Positions 44,213 to 53,264 of a stretch of 64,000 nt of DNA are shown piece by piece. Under the pieces are notes generated by a model that saw only the letters and a program-made list of their open reading frames with translations, made no database searches and was not told the origin of the DNA. Location of the stretch: positions 545,962 to 609,961 of the forward strand of contig NZ_BMMM01000001.1 in the NCBI RefSeq assembly GCF_014645835.1, read 5' to 3'. The DNA comes from Streptomyces albiflavescens (GTDB lineage Bacteria > Actinomycetota > Actinomycetes > Streptomycetales > Streptomycetaceae). Numbering within the stretch: position 1 is the first letter of the stretch; every line of letters starts with the position of its first letter. A program made the position numbers and the translations under genes.

Positions 44213-46753
44213 TCAGGATGGGTGTCGGGCCAGTGGTGTCACCGCCACCCGGTCGATGACGGGGGCGTGTGCGGAGCGCTGCCGGTGTTCGTCCTGCTTC
44301 TGGTTCCGGTTCGTGAAGGTGAGGGTGTTGGCCCCCTCCTTCAGCGTCACCGGGACGGTGAGGTCGCGGAAGTCGTTGAAATGAAAGGTGGTGGGGAACA
44401 GGACTCGGCGCGCCGGTTCTCCATTGACGGAGATCTCCGCGTGGCGGCAGACCGGGTCCGGGTTGTAGTGGGTCGCGGGGGCCTGCTCGCCGTTGGAGTA
44501 GCGGATGGTGAGGGCGTACCGCCCGGTGTGCGCGGTCACCACGGTGAGGGTGAGTGCGTTGGCGGCTCCCTCGCCGATGCCGTCGACCGCCTTCCCGCCG
44601 GTGGCGAACGTGTGCGCGTCGGTCACCTTCGCTTTCCCCGTCACGGTGCCGTCCTCGGCTCCGTACACGATCGTCCGCAGGTGCCCCTCTCCTGGTGCCA
44701 CCAGCAGTCGGTCCAGGACGAGCCGGCTGGAAGTCGCCGTGACCGTCACCTTGTTGATGCCGCCGACCAGGAACAGCGGAATCCGGCCGAGCCGCCCCAC
44801 CTCCTCCCCGTTGACGGTCACCATGCCCTCGCCGTCGCCCAGTTGCTCCACCGTCACGGTCGCCTCGCCGTCGGCCGTCGCGTGCACCCAGAACGTGGCG
44901 GTGCCTCCGTGGGGCAGCACGGCGGCACCCGGACCCGAGGCCCCGCGGTGGGCATGGCTCACGTGCGCGCCGCCGCCGAGCACCGCGTACTCGGCCTCGT
45001 ACAGCGCGGGAGCCGTCACCCTCTCGTCCCGCAGTGCCAGATCGAGCTTGTCGACGACCGCGTCGCCCTTGGTGACGCCGAGGTCGGGGTCCCGCGCGGC
45101 GAGCGTGATCGTGTGCTTGCCGGCGGTCAGCCGCACCCGGGTGTCGGTGTGGCCCCACACCGCCCACTTGTAGCCGAGCGGAAGCCGCAGCTCCTGCGGG
45201 TCTGCCCCGTCGACACGCAGAAAGACGGTGGTCGGGCCCTGCTCTCTGACCAGGTCGTCGAGGTTGTACGAGTTGGCGAAGACGCTCAGGTCGTACGTCC
45301 CGTCCTGGGGGACCTCGACGGCGAAAGCGAGGACTCCGTCCGAACCGGTGCGCAGACCGCCGATGTGGTAGGTGCCGGAGGAGGCGAACTTCTCGACGGC
45401 CGAGGGCGAACCCTCGGGACCGTTCCTCGAGTAACCGCCGCCCGTGTACGTGGCGTTCTCGGCAGCGTACGTCGCCCGCCAGCCCACCGACGGCGGTACG
45501 GGAACGGCGCCCCGGCCACCGGGCGAGAGGATGACCTCGTAGGCGGACATCTCGTGGAGGTCTGTCAGCGACAGGGTCGCCTTCCCGTCCACCACGGGCA
45601 ATTCGCGGTCCTGGAGCCGCAACGGCTGGGCGGACGCTCCGACTTGTCCGGTCCAGGGGATCTCGTGGAGCCGCACATGCACCGTGCGGCCGAAGACCTC
45701 GGCCGGGACCTGGGCGAAGACCACGTCCGCGGCGCCGCTTTCACCGCCGAACAGCAGCCGGGCCTGCCGTTTGTCACAGTCGAGCGTGGCGATGCCCTGG
45801 AGGCTGTACTGGACATGGGCGCGGGGCGCGGTCACCCGCACCGTGTGACCGGTCATCCGGCCGTAGGCGTTGAACAGCCACCACTGACCGTTGCCCTTGT
45901 TCGCCTCGACCGCCGAGTCGTTGAGGTTGCCGTCGATGTTCCAGTACGCCATGTCGGCGTCGATCTTCGACTCCTCGATGGCGGAGATCCACTGGACGAT
46001 CTGGCCCGGCACGGACAAGTGGTAGTTGTGCGCGTACTCGTTGATGTTCACGGGAAGCGGGCCGATCCCCAACTCACGTTCCATGCAACGGTACTTGGCG
46101 ACGTTGGTGCGCATCGCATCGGGGGTGGACAGCTCGTGCCAGGTGATCACGTCGGGGAGCACGTCGCGGGCTTTGGCGAACTCCAGGAAGCCCTTGACCT
46201 CTTCGTACAGAATGCTGGTGTTGGGGCCCGCGACGCGCGCGTCCGGGTCGAGGCGCTTGATGAGCTGGACGGCGTCCTTCCAGGCGGCGAAGTAATGCCG
46301 CGGGTCGGTGCGCCAGGAGATCCGGTTGAAGCTCCACTCCTCCGTGCCGAACATGTTGCCTTCGGGTTCGTTGAACGGCACATACACGATATGGGACTTG
46401 TAGTCACCCGTCGCCGACACCCGCCTGACCTGATGCTCGATCAGCGTCATGAAGCCGGCAAGCCGCTCCTCGCCCGTGGCACCGGGCCACTGATAGGGGA
46501 AGCCGCGGTAGATGTCGGCCAAGTAGACGTAGACGTCCCTGCCACCGCAGTCGACGAAGGAAGGCAGGATGTCCAGCGCGTCGGCACCGGGATGCTGAAT
46601 ACCGTCCTGGGCCTTGGTGGAGACCGTGCGGACGTACATGCCCTCGACGACGTTGCGGCTGGGTACGCCGTCGCCGTACAGGCCGTAGAGAGTGCCGCTC
46701 GCGCCGCCGTGGAAGGGCCCGGTGTCGGTCCCCAGGTCGATGGTGAGCGTCAC
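44213..46753 (-). CDS. Clan GH-A glycoside hydrolase with CBM35-like modules
   Basis: 846 codons from GTG 46753, chosen because GGGAGGGAG lies five bases upstream; an in-frame ATG at 46864 is possible. Residues about 1-360 look like a TIM-barrel hydrolase: acid/base Glu in VPFNEPEGN (near 130) and likely nucleophile Glu in NINEYAHN (near 230), as in GH39/GH79-like enzymes. Two or three beta-sandwich carbohydrate-binding segments follow (start YAAENATYTGG near 435; EAEYAVLGG near 590; YGAEDGTVTG near 705). No signal peptide is visible, so it appears cytosolic, which is odd for a CBM-bearing enzyme. It lies downstream of a MarR gene on the same strand. Confidence 0.78.
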   Translation of the reverse strand: MTLTIDLGTDTGPFHGGASGTLYGLYGDGVPSRNVVEGMYVRTVSTKAQDGIQHPGADALDILPSFVDCGGRDVYVYLADIYRGFPYQWPGATGEERLAGFMTLIEHQVRRVSATGDYKSHIVYVPFNEPEGNMFGTEEWSFNRISWRTDPRHYFAAWKDAVQLIKRLDPDARVAGPNTSILYEEVKGFLEFAKARDVLPDVITWHELSTPDAMRTNVAKYRCMERELGIGPLPVNINEYAHNYHLSVPGQIVQWISAIEESKIDADMAYWNIDGNLNDSAVEANKGNGQWWLFNAYGRMTGHTVRVTAPRAHVQYSLQGIATLDCDKRQARLLFGGESGAADVVFAQVPAEVFGRTVHVRLHEIPWTGQVGASAQPLRLQDRELPVVDGKATLSLTDLHEMSAYEVILSPGGRGAVPVPPSVGWRATYAAENATYTGGGYSRNGPEGSPSAVEKFASSGTYHIGGLRTGSDGVLAFAVEVPQDGTYDLSVFANSYNLDDLVREQGPTTVFLRVDGADPQELRLPLGYKWAVWGHTDTRVRLTAGKHTITLAARDPDLGVTKGDAVVDKLDLALRDERVTAPALYEAEYAVLGGGAHVSHAHRGASGPGAAVLPHGGTATFWVHATADGEATVTVEQLGDGEGMVTVNGEEVGRLGRIPLFLVGGINKVTVTATSSRLVLDRLLVAPGEGHLRTIVYGAEDGTVTGKAKVTDAHTFATGGKAVDGIGEGAANALTLTVVTAHTGRYALTIRYSNGEQAPATHYNPDPVCRHAEISVNGEPARRVLFPTTFHFNDFRDLTVPVTLKEGANTLTFTNRNQKQDEHRQRSAHAPVIDRVAVTPLARHPS

Positions 46754-46870
46754 TCCGTCTCCCTCCCCGAGGCCTCGATGTCCTTCAAGACCCCACGTGT
46801 TCGACATGCTGTACATCGGCCGGAGTGCCGAACCGGTCCGCCCGAACGTAGGAGTGGCGCTCACCTCATG

Positions 46871-47590
46871 TCAACGGTGCGTAAACCGCGGCAGTCCCAG
46901 TCGGCCTTCCAACTGGCCGAGCAACTCGCCCAGCAGCTCGGCCAGTTCGCGTCGGCGGCCGTCGTCGATCCCGGCCAGGACCGTCGTCTCGTAGGCGAGT
47001 TGCTCGGGGAGGATGCGGTCGACGAGTTCACGTCCCTCGTCGGTGAGCCGGACGTGCGCGACCCGGCGGTCACGGGTGTCACCGCGCCGCTCGACCAGGC
47101 CGCGCTCGGTCAGCTGCTTGAGCCGCTTGGTGACGGCGGCGCCGGAGGAGAAGGTCTCGCGGGCGATCTCACTGGGCGTCAGCTCGTTTCCGGTGCGCCG
47201 CAGGGTGCCGAGGACGTCGAACTCGGGCCGGGTGAGCCCGGCCCGGCGCAGCGGGGCGTCCTCGGCCTGCTGCAGGAGCGCGGCGCAACGGTTGACGCGG
47301 CCGATGACCTCCATGGGCCCGGTGTCGAGGTCGGGACGCACCGTCTGCCACTGGCGCACGACGGCGGCCACGGTGTCTCCGGGCGCGGTCCGTCCGGCGG
47401 GGGCGCTCTCGTTCTCGACCCGCCCGGCCGAGGCGACGTCCGCCTCCGGCCGCCCGGCGGGGGCGCTCTCCGCCCCGTCCCGTCCGGGCCGGGTGGCGTC
47501 CGTCTCCGCCCGCCCGGCAGAGGCACCCTCCGTCTCGCCCCGCCCGGCGGAGATGCCGTCCGCCTCCGCCCGCCCATCCGCTGTCGTCAT
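46871..47590 (-). CDS. MarR-family regulator with repetitive N-terminal extension
   Basis: 239 residues from ATG 47590, overlapping the FUSC gene stop as ATGA. Residues about 95-239 are a normal MarR winged helix (LTRPEFDVLGTLRRTG, then TPSEIARETFSSGAAVTKRLKQL and RRGDTRDRRVAHVRLT). Residues about 6-70 are seven decapeptide repeats of the form GRxExxxxSA, a 30-bp DNA repeat, predicted disordered. Typical MarR proteins are about 150 residues, so this extension is extra. Translational coupling to a FUSC-type transporter suggests that the regulator controls its own operon. Confidence 0.88.
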   Translation of the reverse strand: MTTADGRAEADGISAGRGETEGASAGRAETDATRPGRDGAESAPAGRPEADVASAGRVENESAPAGRTAPGDTVAAVVRQWQTVRPDLDTGPMEVIGRVNRCAALLQQAEDAPLRRAGLTRPEFDVLGTLRRTGNELTPSEIARETFSSGAAVTKRLKQLTERGLVERRGDTRDRRVAHVRLTDEGRELVDRILPEQLAYETTVLAGIDDGRRRELAELLGELLGQLEGRLGLPRFTHR

Positions 47591-49230
47591 GCCTGTGCGC
47601 CCTCCACGGAGTGCAGTCCCTGCCGTCGTACCGTCGCCGCGAGCGTACGGTGTCCGGCCTGCTCGGCCCGCATGACCCGCTCTTCCGGCAGGGCGCGCTG
47701 CCACCATTCGCCGGCCGCGGCGTCGGCCGTGGCGCGCAGGTCGACGACGGCGGCCGCCAGGTCGCGTCGGGCGGACTCCAGGGCGCCGGACTCCGGACGC
47801 TTTTCGGCCAGCGTCGCGTCGGCGCGGTCGCGGGCGTGCTCCACCGTGGAGAGGGCACGCTCGATGCGGTCGCCGGCCCGCCGGTTGGTGACGGCGATCG
47901 CGGCGACGAAGCCGACGAGGGCGCCCACGAGGGTGTCCACGACGCGGTCGGTGATCAGCTCGCCGGGCTGCTGGACCCGTGCGAACTCGGTGATCAGCAG
48001 GGCCATCGGGGTCACACAGATGCTGCCGAGCCAGTAGTTGCGGCCGATCAGCGCCTCGGCACCGAAGTTGAAGGCGAGGCAGCAGAGCACGAGGACCGTC
48101 TGACTGAGGTGGGCGAGCGGGGCGACCGCCGCGAAGACCACTACGCCGACGAGGTTGCCGACGACGCGCTGCACGCCACGGCTCCAGGTCAGGGTGACGT
48201 TGGCCTGGTAGAGCGAGGCGGCGGTGACCAGCGCCCAGTAGGGGCGGCCGACGCCCAGCGCGAGCGAGACATAGCCGGCGAGGGCGCAGCCGAGCGCGGT
48301 GCGCAGGGCGATGGGTGCGAGAGGGCCGAGCCGGCGCAGCAGCGGCCGTTCACCGAAGGCGAGCGCGGCGTCCACGCCGAGGAGTTCGTCGGCGGTGTCC
48401 GTGAGGTCGTCCGGGCGCGGCACGGGTCCGGTGCCGCGCAGCTCGCGGGCCCATCCGCGCAGCCGGTCGGGCTCCGTGTCGGCGGGCGCGGCGAGCGCGA
48501 CCTCGGCACGCACGACGAGCCGTTCGAGGGCGCGCCGGGGCTCGGAGCGGACTCCGGTGGACAGCAGCGACTGCCAGGCACCGTGCACGGCGGCGGCAGC
48601 GGCGGCCCGGGCGCGTGCGTTCCCCGGCGCCTCGACGTAGACCGCCGCGGCCTTCAGGGCGTGCGCGGTGGCGCGCCGCTCCGGCCCGTGCGGGCGGACG
48701 AGCCCGGGGGCCATGCCGACGATCCAGGCCCAGGCTCCGGCCGCGGCGCCGAGCGCGAGATGGCCCGGCACCTGGCCGAGGGTCTGCGGTGCGAACAGGG
48801 ACGCGGAGGAGATGAAGGCGAGGACCACATGGCCGGGCGGACCGATGCGCGTGGCGTCGCACAGCACCTTCTGGACGGCGGCGAGGAGAGCACCGACCGT
48901 GACCAGTACGACGGCGTCCGTGGTGAGCGAGGCCGTGACGAGAGCGACGGCGAGACCACCGAGCATGCCGAGCACGACCCGGACGAGGACGCGGGCCCGG
49001 GCCGCGTACGGACGGTTGTGGGCGTACAGCGCGCAGAGCGACCCGGCCATCGTGTACATCGCCAGGTCCAGTCGGCCGAGCGCCAGGAGCGTCAGATTCG
49101 GCGGAGCCATCGCGACGACGGCGCTCAGCGCGGGCTTGAACCAGATGTCGGAGGGCCGGCCGAGACGCAGCACACCGGTCAGCGGGAGGCGCTGCACACG
49201 TGGGGGCATAGGACTGGGCGCACTACTCAT
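47587..49230 (-). CDS. FUSC-family inner membrane protein
   Basis: 547 residues from ATG 49230 (AAGG about ten bases upstream; ATGs at 49236 and 49260 are alternatives). There are two blocks of about six helices (residues 30-165 and 320-460) separated by a helical cytoplasmic part, as in FUSC/YccS/aromatic-acid exporter-like proteins. ALGVGRPYWALVTAASLYQ in the second block is the typical FUSC core. These proteins are linked to efflux of aromatic or phenolic acids. It is co-transcribed with the MarR gene; TTAACAGGTGTTTTA at 49241-49255 is a candidate MarR site. Confidence 0.85.
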   Translation of the reverse strand: MSSAPSPMPPRVQRLPLTGVLRLGRPSDIWFKPALSAVVAMAPPNLTLLALGRLDLAMYTMAGSLCALYAHNRPYAARARVLVRVVLGMLGGLAVALVTASLTTDAVVLVTVGALLAAVQKVLCDATRIGPPGHVVLAFISSASLFAPQTLGQVPGHLALGAAAGAWAWIVGMAPGLVRPHGPERRATAHALKAAAVYVEAPGNARARAAAAAAVHGAWQSLLSTGVRSEPRRALERLVVRAEVALAAPADTEPDRLRGWARELRGTGPVPRPDDLTDTADELLGVDAALAFGERPLLRRLGPLAPIALRTALGCALAGYVSLALGVGRPYWALVTAASLYQANVTLTWSRGVQRVVGNLVGVVVFAAVAPLAHLSQTVLVLCCLAFNFGAEALIGRNYWLGSICVTPMALLITEFARVQQPGELITDRVVDTLVGALVGFVAAIAVTNRRAGDRIERALSTVEHARDRADATLAEKRPESGALESARRDLAAAVVDLRATADAAAGEWWQRALPEERVMRAEQAGHRTLAATVRRQGLHSVEGAQA

Positions 49231-49240
49231 ACCCATAACC

Positions 49241-49255
49241 TTAACAGGTGTTTTA
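49241..49255 (-). promoter_or_regulatory. Candidate MarR operator upstream of FUSC gene
   Basis: An AT-rich near-palindrome (TTAACAGGTGTTTTA) in otherwise GC-rich DNA, just before the FUSC/MarR operon. Autorepression through such sites is common for MarR proteins. Assignment is by position and symmetry only. Confidence 0.4.
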
Positions 49256-49410
49256 CTCATAAAGTATCTGGCGGATCACATTCCCCACCTGCGATGCACC
49301 CCCGCACGCTCCCCCGCGTACACCCTTGCGCTCGCTTGCGCACCGGCCACCCCGGGCATGCCCTGAGCGACTGTCCCGATGTCCGACGTCGTCGAGCGGG
49401 GAGGTACGCC

Positions 49411-49968
49411 GTGCATGGACCGGCTTCGCCCGGCTGGCTGCTCGTGGTGCTGTGCGCGGCGACCGGGGCCTACTGCCTGCTGCGGATGCGCAGCCCCGTG
49501 GAGGAACAGCGGCGCACCGCGGGCGGCGAGGCGCTCATGGGCTTCGGCATGGCCGCGATGGCCTTGCCCGCGGCGGTGGTCACCCCGCCACGCTGGGCCT
49601 GGCTCGCCTACGCCGCCGTCTTCGGCGCCACCGCCGTACGCACCCTGTGGGCGTCCCGGTGGGCGTCCCGCACGAGCCCGCACCACCTGCATCACCTGAT
49701 GGGCGCCGTCGCGATGGTCTACATGGCGGGCGTGATGGCCGCCTCCCCGGGACACCACCACGGCGGCTCCGGAATCCCCCTGCTGACCGGCGCGCTCCTC
49801 CTGTACTTCACCGGCTACGTCCTCCGCTCCGGCGTCCGCCTGCTCCCCTTGGCCACCGCCGCACCCGGAACCCCCCGCACTCTCGGCTGGGGCGACCGCA
49901 CCGAACTCTCACAGGCTTGCCGCCTGTCCATGGGGATAGCGATGCTGGCGATGCTGGTCACGCTCTGA
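49411..49968 (+). CDS. DUF5134 membrane protein
   Basis: 185 residues from GTG 49411, with GGGGAGG at 49398-49404. About five membrane helices carry His-rich stretches (SPHHLHHLMG, SPGHHHGGSG) between them, as in the actinobacterial DUF5134 family. No biochemical role is established; the His clusters suggest metal contact. It precedes an M56 peptidase gene by 132 bp on the same strand, a pairing seen with metal- or stress-response genes. Confidence 0.8.
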   Translation: MHGPASPGWLLVVLCAATGAYCLLRMRSPVEEQRRTAGGEALMGFGMAAMALPAAVVTPPRWAWLAYAAVFGATAVRTLWASRWASRTSPHHLHHLMGAVAMVYMAGVMAASPGHHHGGSGIPLLTGALLLYFTGYVLRSGVRLLPLATAAPGTPRTLGWGDRTELSQACRLSMGIAMLAMLVTL

Positions 49969-50100
49969 GACCGGGCCGCACGGATTCGAGGCGTGCGGCG
50001 GCACGCATGCGAGCCGTGGCGCTTTACGAAACCGTGGCGTACGTCACTTGGCGTCGCAGCCCGTATCCAGGGGCGACGCACCGCTCATAGGCTTCACCCC

Positions 50101-51036
50101 ATGATGGTCCCCGCGGCACTGTTGCTGCTCGGCGCCCTGGCCGCCGTGGCCGCTCCGCGGCTGCTCGCCCGGGCGGACTGGCCGGACCGTGAACCGGTGG
50201 TCGCTCTGTGGGTGTGGCAGTGCGTGGTGGCGGCCGTTCTGCTGTGCTGTGTGCTGTCGATGACGCTGAGCGCGGCCGCGGCGTGGGTGGCGGTGCGCGG
50301 CCATGTGTTCGGCTCGGCGCCCCGTTCGGTCGTGGACGCCTACGCGCTCAGCACGGGCGGCACTTGGGCGGCGACGACCGCCGTGGCGCTCGCGTGCGGT
50401 GGCGCGTGGACCGCGGCGATGCTGGCTCGCGAAGTCGTACGGGCCCGGGCGCGCCGTCGGCAGCGGCGGACCGAACTCCTCGTACGTGCCCCGCTGTTGC
50501 CGGGCGAGGAGCCCGGACCTGATCGGCTGGTGGTCCTGGAGGGCGAACGTCCGGATGCCTGGTGGCTGCCGGGTGCGGCACCCCAACTCGTCATCACCAC
50601 GGCCGCGTTGCGCCGCCTCAAGGGACGTCAGCTGGATGCCGTACTCGCCCATGAGCAGGGGCACGCGCGGGCCCGGCACGACTGGCTGCTGCACTGTTCG
50701 GCCGCGCTGGCCACCGGCTTTCCCCAGGTGCCCGTGTTCGCCGCGTTCCGCGGCGAGATGCACCGCCTGGTCGAACTCGCCGCCGACGACATGGCCTCGC
50801 GCCGCTTCGGCCGCCTCACCATCGCCCTCGCGCTGGTGGAACTCAACGAGGACCGGGGCGTGTTCGGCCCCAGCCCCACCCCGGACGCCCATCTCCCGCA
50901 GCGCGTCAACCGCCTCCTCACTCCCCCGGACCGGCTCACGGCGGCCCGGCGGCTGCGCCTGACGGCGGCGGCCGCGCTGGTGCCGGTGATCCCGCTGCTG
51001 GTGGCCTTCGTGCCGGGGTTGCGGGCGCTGGGGTAG
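50101..51036 (+). CDS. M56-family membrane metalloprotease (BlaR1-like)
   Basis: 311 residues from ATG 50101 (a second ATG follows at 50104). Membrane helices lie near 5-22, 40-65, 85-105 and at the C-terminus. The zinc motif HEQGHARARHD near 190 is the HExxH of M56 peptidases, with a third ligand likely in ELAADDMA near 225. There is no C-terminal penicillin-sensor domain and no BlaI-type repressor gene beside it. The ribosome site is weak. Confidence 0.85.
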   Translation: MMVPAALLLLGALAAVAAPRLLARADWPDREPVVALWVWQCVVAAVLLCCVLSMTLSAAAAWVAVRGHVFGSAPRSVVDAYALSTGGTWAATTAVALACGGAWTAAMLAREVVRARARRRQRRTELLVRAPLLPGEEPGPDRLVVLEGERPDAWWLPGAAPQLVITTAALRRLKGRQLDAVLAHEQGHARARHDWLLHCSAALATGFPQVPVFAAFRGEMHRLVELAADDMASRRFGRLTIALALVELNEDRGVFGPSPTPDAHLPQRVNRLLTPPDRLTAARRLRLTAAAALVPVIPLLVAFVPGLRALG

Positions 51037-51082
51037 CCGCCACTGCGGTCCGCGGCGCCCGCCTGCTGCCGGTGGGTGGGTC

Positions 51083-51194
51083 GGGGCCGTGCCGGTACAT
51101 CCGCCCGTCGCCGGTGGATCAGACGTTGGCCTACCAGGAGCCGTTTCCAGATCCGGACGTAAGTGACGGGCATTCGATGTACCGGCACGGCCCC
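51083..51194. repeat. 19-bp inverted repeat (large stem-loop) in intergenic DNA
   Basis: 51083-51101 and 51176-51194 are perfect reverse complements (core GGCCGTGCCGGTACAT), separated by 74 bases. A second inner pair, GCCCGTC (51103-51109) and GACGGGC (51166-51172), extends the structure. It follows the M56 gene and could be a terminator, a structured RNA or a MITE-like relic. Confidence 0.6.
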
Positions 51195-51255
51195 TCCCGT
51201 GCGTTCGCGGCCGCGGGTGCCTGGGGGATGACACACGGCCCCTTCCGTGCGCTCG
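51186..51255. repeat. Paired 22-bp direct repeats
   Basis: 51186-51207 and 51234-51255 match at 20 of 22 positions (CACGGCCCC(T)xCCGTGCG core), and each is itself a small dyad (CACGG/CCGTG). The 48-bp spacing and location just before the PAP2 gene suggest a regulatory or repeat origin. Nothing else is seen in the 306-bp gap 51037-51342. Confidence 0.5.
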
Positions 51256-51342
51256 TGGGAGTGACGGCAGGGCCCCGTCCGCCACCAGGTCCGGTGCCGC
51301 GAGGTTCGCCTCCCGCGCATCGAGTCGGCGAAGATCGCACCC

Positions 51343-52035
51343 ATGCACTCCCCGCCCCACACCCCGGGTCCGCGCGTCTCGGCCCTCGTTGCGGCGGCTC
51401 TCGCCGCGCCGTCCGTGCTGCTCGTCCTGCTGGTCGCGTTCTCCTGGCACCCGCTGCTCACCCTCGACGGCGACATCGCCCGCACCACACACACCTGGGC
51501 GGTCGACCAACCCGGTGTCACCCATGCGTTCCGGATCCTGACGGACTGGGTGTGGGACCCCTGGACGATGCGCGCGGTGTGCGCTGCCGCCGTGGTCTGG
51601 CTGGTGTGGATCCACTCGGCATGGTGGCTCGCCCTATGGGTGGCGGCCACATGTGCGCTGGGCACAGGAGTGCAGCAGGGACTGAAGTCGGCGCTCGGCC
51701 GTGAGCGCCCGGTCTGGACCGACCCCGTGGACTCCGCCCGCTACGCGGCCTTCCCCTCCGGCCACGCCCTGACAGCCACGGTGGTGTGCGGGCTGCTGCT
51801 CTGGCTGCTCCACCTGTACGGCGCCGGACTCGCCCTGCGGCGCACGGGGCTCGTGCTGGCCGTGGTATCCGTCGTGGGCGTCGGTCTGTCACGTGTCTGG
51901 CTCGGCGTGCACTGGCCGTCGGACGTCGTGGGCGGCTGGCTCATCGGCGCCATGATCGTCGCGCTGGCGGTGGCCTCGTACGAGCGATGGCCCGGCCCGG
52001 GCCGGCTCGACCCGCGCGGGTCACTGCGCCCTTGA
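51343..52035 (+). CDS. PAP2-family membrane phosphatase
   Basis: 230 residues from ATG 51343. Six membrane helices and all three PAP2 catalytic motifs are present: KSALGRERP near 107 (KxxxxxxRP), FPSGHAL near 128 (PSGH), and SRVWLGVHWPSD near 180 (SRxxxxxHxxxD). Such enzymes dephosphorylate lipid phosphates, for example undecaprenyl or phosphatidyl phosphates, on the outer face of the membrane. The exact substrate is unknown. The HAD gene follows closely on the same strand. Confidence 0.92.
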   Translation: MHSPPHTPGPRVSALVAAALAAPSVLLVLLVAFSWHPLLTLDGDIARTTHTWAVDQPGVTHAFRILTDWVWDPWTMRAVCAAAVVWLVWIHSAWWLALWVAATCALGTGVQQGLKSALGRERPVWTDPVDSARYAAFPSGHALTATVVCGLLLWLLHLYGAGLALRRTGLVLAVVSVVGVGLSRVWLGVHWPSDVVGGWLIGAMIVALAVASYERWPGPGRLDPRGSLRP

Positions 52036-52068
52036 CCCGCCAGAGCCATGCCGCGAAAGATCACCCTC

Positions 52069-52767
52069 ATGACGGTCAAAGGCGTACTCTTCGACTTCTC
52101 CGGAACCCTCTTCCGTATCGAGTCCACCGAATCATGGCTGCGCGCGGTGCTCGCCGAGGCCGAACTCACTCTTCCTGAAGGGGAGTTGATCCGAGCGGCA
52201 CGTGCCCTGGAGGCCGCCGGCGCGCTGCCGGGCGGCGCCTTTCCGTCACAACCGCTGCCGGACGACCTCGCCGAGGTGTGGAAGGTCCGCGACAAGTCCG
52301 CCGAGCTGCACCGGGCCGCGTACACCGGCGCCGCCCGCCGGGTTCCGCTGCCGGACCCTCGGCTCCACGACGCGCTGTACGAGCGCCATATGGCACCGGC
52401 CGCCTGGAGCCCCTACCCCGACGCTGCCGACGTGCTGGGCACCCTGCGCGAGCGCGGCGTCGCGGTCGGTGTCGTCAGCAACATCGGCTGGGATCTGCGA
52501 CCCGTCTTCCGCGAGCACGGCCTCGACCCGTACGTCGGCGCGTACGTCCTGTCGTACGAGCACGGCATCCAGAAGCCGGACCCTCGGCTGTTCAGGGCCG
52601 CCTGCGACGCTCTCGGGGTCGCCCCCGAGGACACGCTGATGGTCGGTGACGACCGCCGGGCGGACGGCGGTGCGGCGGCCCTGGGGTGCGGGGTGCACTT
52701 CGTGGACCACCTGCCGGTGACGCGCCGCCCGGAGGGACTGCGACCGGTCCTCGACCTGATCGGCTGA
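52069..52767 (+). CDS. HAD-superfamily hydrolase
   Basis: 232 residues from ATG 52069 (ATG 52048 is an alternative). Motif I reads VLFDFSGTLF, where the second acidic residue of the usual DxD is Ser. Motif II is in VGVVSNIGWD near 135, the lysine in GIQKPDPRLF near 165, and motif IV VGDDRRADGGAA near 192. The cap lies between residues 20 and 105. Loss of the second Asp suggests altered chemistry or a different acid/base, but the rest of the active site is intact. Substrate unknown. Confidence 0.88.
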   Translation: MTVKGVLFDFSGTLFRIESTESWLRAVLAEAELTLPEGELIRAARALEAAGALPGGAFPSQPLPDDLAEVWKVRDKSAELHRAAYTGAARRVPLPDPRLHDALYERHMAPAAWSPYPDAADVLGTLRERGVAVGVVSNIGWDLRPVFREHGLDPYVGAYVLSYEHGIQKPDPRLFRAACDALGVAPEDTLMVGDDRRADGGAAALGCGVHFVDHLPVTRRPEGLRPVLDLIG

Positions 52768-52782
52768 CGCCCCTGCACGCTC

Positions 52783-53028
52783 TCAGCTCTGATAGTCCTC
52801 GACCTGCGACGACGGACGGACGCGCGCCTCGTCCGGGTTCTCACCGAACTCGGACTTCGCGCGCCGCTGGCGCAGCAGGTCCCAGCACTGGTCGAGCTCA
52901 CGCTCCAGCTGTCCCAGCCGCTCTTGTTCGGTCTCACTGTCGATCTGCCCGGATGTGAGGGCGTCGCGCAGTCGTCGCTCGTCGTCCACCATCGCCGTGA
53001 TCCTGGCCAGGATCTGCTCTTGATCCAT
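52783..53028 (-). CDS. DUF2630 family small protein
   Basis: 81 residues from ATG 53028, preceded by AGGAGG. It is a highly charged, helical (coiled-coil) sequence beginning MDQEQILARITAMVDDERRL and containing ERLGQLERELDQCWDLLRQR, characteristic of the actinobacterial DUF2630 family. No function is known. It converges on the HAD gene. Confidence 0.85.
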   Translation of the reverse strand: MDQEQILARITAMVDDERRLRDALTSGQIDSETEQERLGQLERELDQCWDLLRQRRAKSEFGENPDEARVRPSSQVEDYQS

Positions 53029-53225
53029 GTCCGTACGCCTCCTCGGGGACTCCAGCCCACTGTAAGGAGGACGCTGCGGCTCTGCGAGACGTACCGGCCG
53101 GCGAAAGTAGCCTCAGCACACCATCCGCGGCTTTGCACGCCCACCCTGGACGATCCCCCGCGTCGCCCAGGGTAGACGGCAGCCCGAAGCCGACCCTCGA
53201 AGGGTCTCGGCCCGAACGCGTTGAG

Positions 53226-53250
53226 TATAGTTGGCTGGCAGCCAGTCAAC
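53226..53250 (+). promoter_or_regulatory. TetR promoter and palindromic operator
   Basis: TATAGT at 53226-53231 is a good -10. The 21-bp dyad at 53230-53250 (GTTGGCTGGC-A-GCCAGTCAAC, one mismatch per arm) overlaps it and lies just before the TetR ribosome site and ATG 53265. This is the usual arrangement for TetR autorepression. Confidence 0.7.
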
Positions 53251-53264
53251 GCAGGAGTTACAGC

